Shown: in pieces, positions 1 through 6,428 of the stretch | How the letters are laid out: the number at the start of each line of letters is the position of its first letter | How positions within the stretch are numbered: the first letter of the stretch is position 1 | Origin: Cytophagaceae bacterium | GTDB taxonomy: Bacteria; Bacteroidota; Bacteroidia; Cytophagales; Spirosomataceae | Assembly: GCA_947459055.1 (NCBI GenBank) | Contig: CANHCG010000056.1 | Span: 1-8,388, forward strand | Length of the DNA: 8,388 bases | Direction of reading: 5' to 3' | Made by a program: the position numbers and the translations under genes | Notes under the pieces: generated by a model | What the model was told of the DNA's origin: nothing | Seen by the model: only the letters and a program-made list of their open reading frames with translations | Databases searched by the model: none

Positions 1-216
1 AACCAATTAGGCCGACCGGCAGGCGCCGTGCGCCTAGGCGATTGGAAACTCGTGGACAACTTCGAATTAGCACGTTTAGAGCTGTATAATTTAAAGGAAG
101 ACGTGGGAGAACGTCACGATGTAGCCAAGCAATTTCCTGCTAAACGAGAGGAATTACATCGACTTTTAATCGACTGGAGACAACAGGTTCAGGCAAATAT
201 GCCCATTAAGAAATAG
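1..216 (+). CDS. Sulfatase (arylsulfatase family), C-terminal fragment
   Basis: Only the last 71 codons are present; the frame is open from base 1, so the gene starts to the left of the window. The fragment has the C-terminal signature of type I (formylglycine) sulfatases: 'VRLGDWKLV', then 'ELYNLKEDVGERHDVA', then a closing helix ending near 'LLIDWRQQV'. In this family the segment packs against the catalytic domain, and the 'LYNLxxDxxExxD' stretch is among its most recognisable tail motifs. The catalytic Cys/Ser-x-Pro-x-Arg site lies outside the window, so activity and substrate cannot be judged. In Bacteroidota such enzymes are usually exported and remove sulfate from host, algal or other polysaccharides. 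The stop TAG at 214-216 lies 6 bases before the stop of the convergent oxidoreductase gene. Confidence 0.87.
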   Translation, partial: NQLGRPAGAVRLGDWKLVDNFELARLELYNLKEDVGERHDVAKQFPAKREELHRLLIDWRQQVQANMPIKK

Positions 217-227
217 TCTTTCTTAAT
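205..227. terminator. Perfect 9-bp inverted repeat at convergent gene ends (possible bidirectional terminator)
   Basis: ATTAAGAAA (205-213) is followed by the 5-base loop TAGTC and then TTTCTTAAT (219-227), an exact reverse complement. The element covers the stop codons of both the sulfatase and the convergent oxidoreductase. The stem is AT-rich and no strong T-run follows on either strand, so a termination role is inferred from position and symmetry only. Confidence 0.4.
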
Positions 228-1443
228 CGAAACTTGGTATTTTCAGGTATTCACCATTTTTCATGGCAGATTCATGCGCGATGATTCCTGGAGCCGTGTA
301 GGCCAGCGATTCATATATATTGATCGTCGGTGCCCGGTGTTCTAACACAGCACTGATAAACTCATGGGTGATAAAGCTATGCGAACCATCGTGTCCACTG
401 TCATGGCGCAGGGCCTCGGGCAAAAGCGCTGTATTCCACCAAAGCGGTTGGGCATATTTTTCTACACGGTTTTCCTTAATTTGAAAACCCCCATCGTCCT
501 TCCCAATTTTTTCTCCTATATGAATAATCGTATGGTCTTTGGATTCAGAAGGCGAGGAAATAAAACTCATTTTTTCTCCGCGCCATTCGGCTCTTTCAGC
601 ATTTCGTAAGGCTCCTTTCCAGTTGACCTCCACCCGAAATGGATGCTGCTTATTCGTTTGGAAAAATGCGGTTTCATTCCAAAATGGGTTATGATAGGGG
701 TTGTTTGCCAACTCAGGACTTTTATCTCCCCAGCCCATCGCACTTACGCTAGTCAAACGTTCGCCTGTTACGGAAATTAAAAATGCGGTACAATGTGTGG
801 GGTACAACATCGGCGGAAGTCCATGACGCCAAGTAGGTTTTTTGTTTTCATCAAACCACAAGGTTTCTAATCCTGGATGATTGTATTCAGCCGCTGCGCT
901 AAATATTTCACCAAAAGCCCCCTCTTGATACATTTTCCGAACCGATATCGAGTTTTGCCGATAATAACTCGTTTCCGCCATCATGTAAAACAAACCTGTT
1001 TTTCGGACAGCCTCTCGGAGTTGGTAGCATTCCTCGATGCTCATTGCTGCAGGAACTGCGCATAATACATGCTTTCCGGCTTGTAAAGCTTCCAATACAT
1101 GTCGGGCATGATCAGGTGCTGGCGTGGCGATGAATACCGCGTCTATTTTGGGATCTTTCAATAATTCCCGCAAAGAGGTATAGCTTTTGGAACAGGTATA
1201 GACCTTCATTAATCGTTCTCGTCGGTCCGTACGTAAATCACTGACGGCTTCTACGATGCAATTAGGATGTTGATGAAATTGGAATTCCGCCCCAAAACGT
1301 CCACCAATGATTCCAATACGTACTTTTTTCTCTGATTCCTGAAAAGATGATGTGGGGTAAAAGAGCGCAGCTAAAACACCCGTTCCCGCCTTTTGAATAA
1401 AATGCCGACGTGAGGGCTCCGTAGCCTCAGAGAAATCTTTCAT
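223..1443 (-). CDS. Gfo/Idh/MocA family oxidoreductase with Tat signal peptide
   Basis: This 406-residue protein resembles NAD(P)-dependent sugar or cyclitol oxidoreductases of the Gfo/Idh/MocA family. Residues 11-18 carry a twin-arginine motif (SRRHFIQK), followed by a hydrophobic stretch to about residue 30, so it is probably exported folded with bound cofactor. The Rossmann fold starts at about residue 41 with a glycine-rich loop (GIIGGRFG, 44-51) and an acidic residue at the end of strand 2 (VSDL, 67-70). 'FIATPAPDH' (104-112) and 'GKHVLC' (123-128) are family landmarks. The usual EKP motif reads AVP at 129-131, so the common substrate-contacting lysine is absent. 'YPTHC' (214-218) supplies a conserved-looking histidine, H217. 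The ATG at 1443 fits the Tat signal exactly. A -7-like octamer lies 32 bases upstream, which suggests its own promoter. Substrate is unknown; glycan sugars are plausible beside a sulfatase. Confidence 0.85.
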   Translation of the reverse strand: MKDFSEATEPSRRHFIQKAGTGVLAALFYPTSSFQESEKKVRIGIIGGRFGAEFQFHQHPNCIVEAVSDLRTDRRERLMKVYTCSKSYTSLRELLKDPKIDAVFIATPAPDHARHVLEALQAGKHVLCAVPAAMSIEECYQLREAVRKTGLFYMMAETSYYRQNSISVRKMYQEGAFGEIFSAAAEYNHPGLETLWFDENKKPTWRHGLPPMLYPTHCTAFLISVTGERLTSVSAMGWGDKSPELANNPYHNPFWNETAFFQTNKQHPFRVEVNWKGALRNAERAEWRGEKMSFISSPSESKDHTIIHIGEKIGKDDGGFQIKENRVEKYAQPLWWNTALLPEALRHDSGHDGSHSFITHEFISAVLEHRAPTINIYESLAYTAPGIIAHESAMKNGEYLKIPSFD

Positions 1444-1476
1444 GGGAATACTTGTTCTAATCGATTTAAGATTCCC
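1444..1476. promoter_or_regulatory. Imperfect inverted repeat before the oxidoreductase start codon
   Basis: GGGAATaCTT (1444-1453) pairs with AAGATTCCC (1468-1476), giving a 9-bp stem with one bulged A at 1450 and a 14-base loop that contains AATCGATT. It occupies the whole interval between the -7-like octamer and the ATG at 1443. It could be an operator, a leader hairpin, or the end of the upstream VWA-AAA+ transcript. No T-run follows it, so a terminator is the weakest option. Confidence 0.35.
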
Positions 1477-1483
1477 AAAAATA
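1476..1483 (-). promoter_or_regulatory. Candidate Bacteroidota -7 element (TATTTTTG) for the oxidoreductase gene
   Basis: On the minus strand this reads TATTTTTG, a full match to TAnnTTTG, the -7 consensus of the Bacteroidota housekeeping sigma factor. There are 32 bases between it and the ATG, implying a short leader. No good TTTG-like -33 element is seen at 19-21 bases upstream, so the call rests on the octamer, its position, and an identical octamer at a similar distance before amt. Confidence 0.45.
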
Positions 1484-1499
1484 GAAGAATTAATCAGAT

Positions 1500-2951
1500 T
1501 TATAAGATGTCTAACAAATCCTTAAATTGAAATCCATGTTCCAAGCGGTCCTTGCTCAATTTATGGAATTCCACCAATCCCCAAAGCACAAATTCCTTCA
1601 GAAAATGAATATCCTCCGGCAAGGTATTTACCTGGTATTTCTCCACCAAGGCCGTTAAAGCCTTCACCGAATCGAGCGTTTCTTGGTATTCTTTATCTGA
1701 ACAATCATCCAAGAGTATCATACCTCCATCTGCAAAAATTGCTTCCATTAATGCCGAATAAGGTGTTTCTGCGTTTTGCTTAGTTAATTTCTCAACTTTA
1801 GGAAACAGGGTAGGGAAAAGTGTTTGAATCGCCTTACCGATCAATTGCTCCGCCACAAAAGCCGCGCCTTCTTGTTCCCCCTCATAGACTAATTCTACCT
1901 TACCCGTAATCGCCGGAACGATGCCCATAAAATCAGACAGACGGACGCTCGTTTTGTCTAAGCCGGCCAATAAAGCTCGTCTTTCCGCCGTACTCATCAA
2001 ATTCTCCAAAGCTGAAATGCTCATCCGCGCACTCACCCCACTTTTATGATCAATGTATTCACTTTCACGCGCCTCGAAACTAATCTGCTCCAGCATATCA
2101 CGCGCCAACGAAGGAACATACACAACTTCTTCTTGAATCGGATCTAATTTAGCTTCTTGGGCCGAAATTTTCCGGGCTATTTCAATCGTGGCTGGATAAT
2201 GCGTCAATATCTGCGATCCTATCCGGTCCTTCAAAGGTGTCACAATACTGCCCCGATTCGTATAATCCTCTGGATTGGCGGTAAAGACAAATTGTAGATC
2301 CAAAGGCATACGTACCTTGAATCCACGGATTTGAATATCGCCTTCTTGTAATATATTAAACAGCGCGACTTGGATACGTGCCTGTAAATCGGGAAGTTCA
2401 TTGATTACGAAAATGCAACGATTCGCCCGTGGAATCATTCCAAAATGGATTACTCGGTCATCTGCATAGGATAATTTAAGATTGGCCGCTTTAATCGGAT
2501 CGACATCACCGATTAAATCTGCCACTGTCACATCTGGCGTTGCTAATTTTTCGAAAAAGCGCTCAGAACGGGGTAACCAGGCAATCGGGCAATCATCCCC
2601 CTTCTCTTTTAAAAGATCCTTCGCAAACCGAGATATGGGAGCCAAAGGATCATCATTGATCTCAGAACCTGCCACATAGGGGATGTATTCATCCAATAAA
2701 TCCACCATCAGTCGGGCTAAACGGGTTTTAGCCTGTCCTCGCAAACCCAATAAATTGATGTGGTGTTTGGATAAAATCGCCCGTTCTAATTCGGGAATAA
2801 CCGTATTTTCAAATCCATGAACGCCCTCGAACACGGGTTCGCCTGCCTTGATTTTGGCACGCAAATTTTGCCTTAATTCTTCTTTGATACTTTTTGAAAC
2901 GTATCCTGATTGCTTAAGGGCTCCTAATGTGCTAATGGTGGGTTGGTTCAT
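1500..2951 (-). CDS. MoxR/ChlI-like AAA+ ATPase, partner of the VWA protein
   Basis: This 483-residue AAA+ ATPase belongs to the helix-2-insert group that includes MoxR/RavA and the Mg-chelatase I subunit. Walker A is GLRGQAKTR (69-77, K75). The Walker B region is IFVINELPDL (180-189), with Asn184 in place of the usual Asp and Glu185 kept. Sensor 1 is FTANPED (223-229, N226), and a probable arginine finger lies in PLKDRIG (239-245). The region from about residue 255 onward is helical and family-specific. Homologues are often labelled 'magnesium chelatase', but there is no chlorophyll pathway here. The family usually works as a hexameric remodelling ATPase with a VWA protein, inserting cofactors or activating a client. 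The gene starts one base after the VWA stop with no Shine-Dalgarno, so translation is probably coupled. The client is unknown. Confidence 0.85.
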   Translation of the reverse strand: MNQPTISTLGALKQSGYVSKSIKEELRQNLRAKIKAGEPVFEGVHGFENTVIPELERAILSKHHINLLGLRGQAKTRLARLMVDLLDEYIPYVAGSEINDDPLAPISRFAKDLLKEKGDDCPIAWLPRSERFFEKLATPDVTVADLIGDVDPIKAANLKLSYADDRVIHFGMIPRANRCIFVINELPDLQARIQVALFNILQEGDIQIRGFKVRMPLDLQFVFTANPEDYTNRGSIVTPLKDRIGSQILTHYPATIEIARKISAQEAKLDPIQEEVVYVPSLARDMLEQISFEARESEYIDHKSGVSARMSISALENLMSTAERRALLAGLDKTSVRLSDFMGIVPAITGKVELVYEGEQEGAAFVAEQLIGKAIQTLFPTLFPKVEKLTKQNAETPYSALMEAIFADGGMILLDDCSDKEYQETLDSVKALTALVEKYQVNTLPEDIHFLKEFVLWGLVEFHKLSKDRLEHGFQFKDLLDIL

Positions 2952-2952
2952 C

Positions 2953-4071
2953 TTATTTTATTCGTTTTTTTCTATTGTTTTCGTAATCTTCAAATATCAT
3001 TTCACCTAGGCCTTTTAAGCCCGTATAAAAGGCTTTTCCTTGGTTCGCCTCCGTAAAGGCATTTACAAATTTTTGCAAATAGGAATCACGGGCAATCATG
3101 AACGTGGTGATGGGAATATGCAATTTTCGTGCTTGCTGGGCCTGTGTGTAACATTTTTCCACGATGTACTCATCTAAACCATTGCTATTCATGTAATAGG
3201 TACCATCTTTTTCTTTGACGCAACTCGGTTTTCCATCCGTAATCATGAAAATTTGCTTATTCGTATTCCGCTTTCTGCGGAGAATATCCATAGCTAATTG
3301 AAGTCCAGCCACCGTATTCGTATGATAGGGACCCACTTTTAAATAGGGGAGATCCTGAATGGAGATGGTCCAGGCATCATTACCAAACACCAAAATATCT
3401 AAGGTATCTTTCGGATAGCGCGTTGTGATTAATTCCGCGAGGGCCATGGCCACTTTTTTCGCGGGGGTGATGCGATCTTCGCCATATAAAATCATACTAT
3501 GGCTAATGTCGATCATGAGCACGGTGCTCATTTGGGATTTAAATTGGGAATCCTCGACGATTAAGTCGGATTCATGAAGTTCAAATTCCCCAATGCCATG
3601 ATTAATTTGCGCATTCTTTAGGCTTTCGGTCAAAGAGATTTTCTCCAAGGAATCTCCGAAATGATAATCTCTAAATTCACCTGTATGTTCGTCGCCTGCG
3701 CCGGATTGTTTGGTTTTATGATTGCCGGCTCCGCTTTTTTTGAGGTTTCCGAAGATGGTATCGAGGGCTTGTTGGCGTATCGCCCGCTCCGTCTTCGCCG
3801 TAATCCCCAAGCCGCTGCTTCCATCTTCCCGCGTTTCATCACGGATATAGCCTCGTTTCTTTAAATCTTCGATGAAATCGTCGATCGTATAGTGCTCATC
3901 TGTAAGCTCATATTCCTTATCTAATTCCCTAAGCCAGTCGATGGCCTCGTCAAAATCCCCGGAGGTATGAACGATTAGTTCTTTGAATATGGCAAATAAC
4001 TTATCAAAAGGGGATTGATTCGGTGCTTCATATGCTTTAAAATAAAATCCCTTTTTGTTTTCGTTTTTCAT
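2953..4071 (-). CDS. VWA-domain protein (MIDAS type), partner of the MoxR-like ATPase
   Basis: This 372-residue protein looks soluble, with no signal peptide or membrane segment. The N-terminal 110 residues are largely helical and charged. A Gly/Ser-rich linker with two SGAG copies (113-116 and 123-126) follows. A VWA domain occupies about 180-360. The metal-site (MIDAS) residues are complete: DISHS (188-192), a threonine in YHTNT (249-253), and ITDG (277-280, D279). VWA proteins of this kind bind clients or their AAA+ partner through the metal site, as in ViaA with RavA, NorD with NorQ, or CbbO with CbbQ. The gene is the first of the pair and overlaps nothing; the ATPase follows after one base. 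The ATG at 4071 is preceded by an AT-rich 79-base gap shared with a divergent gene. The VWA-MoxR pairing is secure; the cellular role is not. Confidence 0.87.
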   Translation of the reverse strand: MKNENKKGFYFKAYEAPNQSPFDKLFAIFKELIVHTSGDFDEAIDWLRELDKEYELTDEHYTIDDFIEDLKKRGYIRDETREDGSSGLGITAKTERAIRQQALDTIFGNLKKSGAGNHKTKQSGAGDEHTGEFRDYHFGDSLEKISLTESLKNAQINHGIGEFELHESDLIVEDSQFKSQMSTVLMIDISHSMILYGEDRITPAKKVAMALAELITTRYPKDTLDILVFGNDAWTISIQDLPYLKVGPYHTNTVAGLQLAMDILRRKRNTNKQIFMITDGKPSCVKEKDGTYYMNSNGLDEYIVEKCYTQAQQARKLHIPITTFMIARDSYLQKFVNAFTEANQGKAFYTGLKGLGEMIFEDYENNRKKRIK

Positions 4072-4150
4072 GCCTTAAAAATACGAGGTAAAATGTATAA
4101 ATTGACAACCCATTTACTTATCTATTTGTTCAAATAATTTATAATTTTTC
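4072..4150. other. Divergent intergenic region between the VWA and CrtA-like genes
   Basis: This 79-base AT-rich gap must hold promoters for both directions. The best minus-strand candidate, TACATTTT at 4090-4097, matches 7 of 8 positions of TAnnTTTG but has no matching -33. ATTTGTTCAAAT at 4124-4135 is a short palindrome with a two-base centre and could be an operator half-pair. Nothing firmer is visible. Confidence 0.3.
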
Positions 4151-4816
4151 GTGCCGACTTACATCACCGTCCGATTTTTACATTTCTCTGGTTTTTGGGC
4201 CAAACGAAAAGCCTTCGCCCTCATGGGTAAATCTCTTGTTTCTCCCTGGCAGGCTTCGGGTTTGTTATTTGCCAAACATCTCGGAAGTGGGGCCGGAAAT
4301 GGATTTTCGATTTGGCCGGATTTTTCAACCTATGCGTGGATTGGAGTGTGGGAAAAGTCGGCGCAAGCAGATGATTTTTTCCAACATGATTCACGCTGGC
4401 TTGAATTAAGTGCCCAATCCGATGCCACACAAGGCTGGGATGGTGAAGCGATTCGAGCCCATGGTTCTTGGAATGGGCAAAATCCATTTGTTTTATCGGA
4501 GGATTCGACCTGGGAAGGGAAGGTGGCGGTGATTACGCGCGCATCGATTCGCTGGTCCCAAGCCTGGCGCTTTTGGTGGAATGTCCCTTCTTCGAGTAAG
4601 CACATGGAAAATCGGGCCGGTTTGTTATTTGCCAAAGGCGTAGGCGAATTTCCACTCACTGAGCAGGCAACCTGTAGTTTATGGGAAAGTGCGGCGCATA
4701 TCGATGCATTTGCCTATAAAAGCAAGGAACATAGCCCTATGATCAAAAAGACTAGGCAGTTTAATTGGTACCGAGAAGAAATGTTTGTCCGCATGAAAGT
4801 CCTGCGGACTTTGTGA
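4151..4816 (+). CDS. CrtA-like carotenoid oxygenase (spheroidene monooxygenase family)
   Basis: This 221-residue protein has the layout I associate with spheroidene monooxygenase CrtA: 'TVRF' near the N-terminus, a Gly-rich 'GSGAGNGFSIWPD' (45-57), 'GSWNGQNPF' (105-113), 'ITRASIRW' (128-135), 'GVGEFP' (163-168), 'SLWES' (176-180) and a C-terminal 'WYREEMFVR' (206-214). CrtA adds oxygen at C-2 of acyclic carotenoid ends; a CrtA relative from a marine Flavobacterium has been described as a carotenoid 2-hydroxylase in myxol synthesis, so hydroxylation is as likely as keto formation here. The protein contains two similar halves, each opening with GLLFAK (37-42 and 157-162), consistent with a duplicated ferredoxin-like fold. 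The start is GTG at 4151: an in-frame TAA lies at 4142-4144, and the next ATG would remove the conserved N-terminus. No other carotenoid gene is in the window. Confidence 0.72.
   Translation: MPTYITVRFLHFSGFWAKRKAFALMGKSLVSPWQASGLLFAKHLGSGAGNGFSIWPDFSTYAWIGVWEKSAQADDFFQHDSRWLELSAQSDATQGWDGEAIRAHGSWNGQNPFVLSEDSTWEGKVAVITRASIRWSQAWRFWWNVPSSSKHMENRAGLLFAKGVGEFPLTEQATCSLWESAAHIDAFAYKSKEHSPMIKKTRQFNWYREEMFVRMKVLRTL
4259..4636 (+). repeat. Internal repeat in the CrtA-like gene: two identical 18-base copies
   Basis: GGTTTGTTATTTGCCAAA occurs at 4259-4276 and again at 4619-4636, exactly 360 bases (120 codons) apart. Both copies encode the GLLFAK segment that opens each half of the protein. The two halves are similar over a wider span only at protein level, so the DNA identity is local. 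Confidence 0.7.
4796..4812. terminator. Perfect 7-bp hairpin at the CrtA-like/glnK convergent junction
   Basis: AAAGTCC (4796-4802), loop TGC, then GGACTTT (4806-4812) form an exact inverted repeat inside the last codons of the CrtA-like gene, 10 bases from the glnK stop. There is no T-run on either side, so termination is only a suggestion drawn from its location. Confidence 0.3.
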
Positions 4817-4821
4817 TTTCC

Positions 4822-5163
4822 TTAACGAATCGCCTCGATGCCCCGAGTTTTGGTTCGGATTCGAATCGCATCCTGCACATCGTAAACGAATATTTTTCCG
4901 TCGCCCACATTGCCTTCCGAGGCATTATCTAATATTACATCGAGGCATTTTTCGAGGTTTTCATCCGAAACGACGCAGACAATCATGACTTTAGGAAGTA
5001 AAATCATGGACTTTTCGGTGCCGCGATAGATTTCGGAGTAGCCTTGTTGGAGACCTGCTCCCTTCACCGGAATTACGGTCATGCAAGGGATATCGGCGTC
5101 AATCAGGCCTTTTTGAATCGCCTTTAATTTCGATGGTTTTACGATAGCTTCTACCTTTTTCAT
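4822..5163 (-). CDS. glnK: PII nitrogen regulatory protein (GlnK/GlnB family)
   Basis: This 113-residue protein matches the usual PII length and aligns with E. coli GlnB/GlnK without gaps over the functional sites. PII trimers sense ATP/ADP and 2-oxoglutarate and block the Amt channel by inserting their T-loops. The ligand sites are kept: Q39 and K58 for 2-oxoglutarate, GDGK (87-90) and R101/R103 for nucleotide. The T-loop reads YRGTEKSMILLPK (46-58), so Tyr46 is present, but Lys51 replaces the Tyr51 that GlnD uridylylates in enterobacteria, and position 54 is Ile, not Asp. Control by uridylylation at the classical site is therefore impossible. The gene follows amt with an 11-base gap on the same strand, making it the second gene of an amt-glnK operon. 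It could equally be named glnB; linkage to amt favours glnK. Confidence 0.93.
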   Translation of the reverse strand: MKKVEAIVKPSKLKAIQKGLIDADIPCMTVIPVKGAGLQQGYSEIYRGTEKSMILLPKVMIVCVVSDENLEKCLDVILDNASEGNVGDGKIFVYDVQDAIRIRTKTRGIEAIR

Positions 5164-5174
5164 ATATATAGCGA

Positions 5175-6428
5175 TTATTCAAATGTTGTGTATGCTTCTA
5201 CGCCAAACTCCACGGCATCTATACCCGCTGATTCAGCCTTATGACTTAAACGAATGCCCATCGTTCTTTTCAGTGCATGAAATATACCAAATGTCAGCAC
5301 AAAAGAAAACAAACTAATCACACTTACCCCGATGAGCTGTGTAATGAATTGGGCCGATTCGCCCGTGAAAAATAAACCATTCTTCTCCGAAAACAGTCCG
5401 ACAGCAATTGTTCCAAAGAAGCCATTGACCCCATGAACCGCGATGGCACCCACCGGATCATCGATTTTCATTTTATCTACGACTACAACCGCCATATCGA
5501 CAATCGTTCCGGCGATTAACCCAATGATCAAAGCGCTCGTCGGACTCACTACATTACATCCCGCCGTAATCGCCACCAAACCCGCTAAAACCCCATTGAT
5601 TACCATGGTGATATCCACTTTTTTGTAACGTAAAAAGGTGTAACAAATGGTTGCAATTCCCCCCATCGCCGAGGCTAAAAAGGTATTAGTAGCCACCGTA
5701 CCGATTAATTCCCATTTGCCCACGGCACCTAAGGTAGAACCTGGATTAAAACCGAACCAACCGAACCACAGGATAAATGCTCCCACCGCAGATAAAGTCA
5801 AATTATGACCCGGAATGGCATTGATACTCCCATCCTCATTATATTTTCCTAAGCGAGGTCCCAAGACAATCGCACCCGCTAAGGCTGCAAAACCACCCAT
5901 GGCATGAACGGCTGCGGAACCTGCGAAGTCATTGAATCCGCGTAGGGCGAGCCAACCGTTTGGATTCCAAACCCAATTAGCCGCCAAAGGATACATAATC
6001 GCACAAAATATCGTCACGTAGACTGCATATGACCACATTTTCATACGTTCGGCTACTCCGCCAGATACAATGGAAATAGCGGCCACCGCGAAGCCCATTT
6101 GAATAAACCAAAATAAGCGATTGGATACGGTCAAACCTAAGCCTAAATCACCGTCGGAAATACCGAGGTCAAAAGCCCACCAACCATTGGATTTCCCATA
6201 GGCGATGCCGAATCCGACTACATAAAAGGCAATTCCTCCAAACATGATGTCGATCATTACCTTCGCAATAATACTGACGGCGTTTTTGGAACGGACAAAT
6301 CCGGCCTCTAATAAGGCGAATCCTCCTTCCATTTGGAAGATCAGGGCGGCGCATAGGGCAACCCAAACAGAATCAATGGCGTGTGTTAATTCAACTTGCT
6401 GAGCGGCAAGAGAGGCAGTTTCATTCAT
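5175..6428 (-). CDS. amt: Ammonium transporter (Amt/MEP/Rh family)
   Basis: This 417-residue, roughly 11-helix inner-membrane channel conducts ammonium. Landmarks: 'FQMEGGFALLEAGFVRSKN' (31-49), 'SGGVAERM' (122-129), 'NWVWNPNGWL' (151-160), the signature 'DFAGSAAVHAMGG' (167-179) with pore His175, 'WFGFNPGS' (224-231), and 'AVHGVNGFFGT' (330-340) with the twin histidine His332. The cytosolic tail keeps the 'GIDAVEFGVEAY' type motif (402-413) that transmits PII control. No cleavable signal peptide is evident. I chose ATG at 6428; the frame extends to a TTG at 6461, but that codon sits inside the -7-like octamer, so it is unlikely to be translated. glnK follows 11 bases downstream, indicating one transcript. 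The divergent GH20 gene begins 108 bases upstream. Confidence 0.95.
   Translation of the reverse strand: MNETASLAAQQVELTHAIDSVWVALCAALIFQMEGGFALLEAGFVRSKNAVSIIAKVMIDIMFGGIAFYVVGFGIAYGKSNGWWAFDLGISDGDLGLGLTVSNRLFWFIQMGFAVAAISIVSGGVAERMKMWSYAVYVTIFCAIMYPLAANWVWNPNGWLALRGFNDFAGSAAVHAMGGFAALAGAIVLGPRLGKYNEDGSINAIPGHNLTLSAVGAFILWFGWFGFNPGSTLGAVGKWELIGTVATNTFLASAMGGIATICYTFLRYKKVDITMVINGVLAGLVAITAGCNVVSPTSALIIGLIAGTIVDMAVVVVDKMKIDDPVGAIAVHGVNGFFGTIAVGLFSEKNGLFFTGESAQFITQLIGVSVISLFSFVLTFGIFHALKRTMGIRLSHKAESAGIDAVEFGVEAYTTFE

Noticed and set aside
3630..3864. Overlapping 67- and 70-codon frames on both strands inside the VWA gene
   Set aside because: They overlie the Gly/Ser-rich linker and preceding helical region of the VWA protein and look like frame shadows.
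2953..4071. Reading the VWA/AAA+ pair as a true magnesium or cobalt chelatase (ChlD/ChlI)
   Set aside because: No large ChlH/CobN-type subunit or tetrapyrrole gene is nearby, and the proteins fit the MoxR-VWA pattern better.
4090..4097. TACATTTT on the minus strand as the promoter of the VWA gene
   Set aside because: It misses the final G of TAnnTTTG and no TTTG-like element lies 19-21 bases upstream, so I did not list it as a promoter.
4330..4659. A 109-codon minus-strand frame antisense to the CrtA-like gene
   Set aside because: It lies wholly within a gene with clear family motifs and shows no motifs of its own; it is a shadow of codon bias. The 88-codon minus frame at 4221-4487 was rejected for the same reason.
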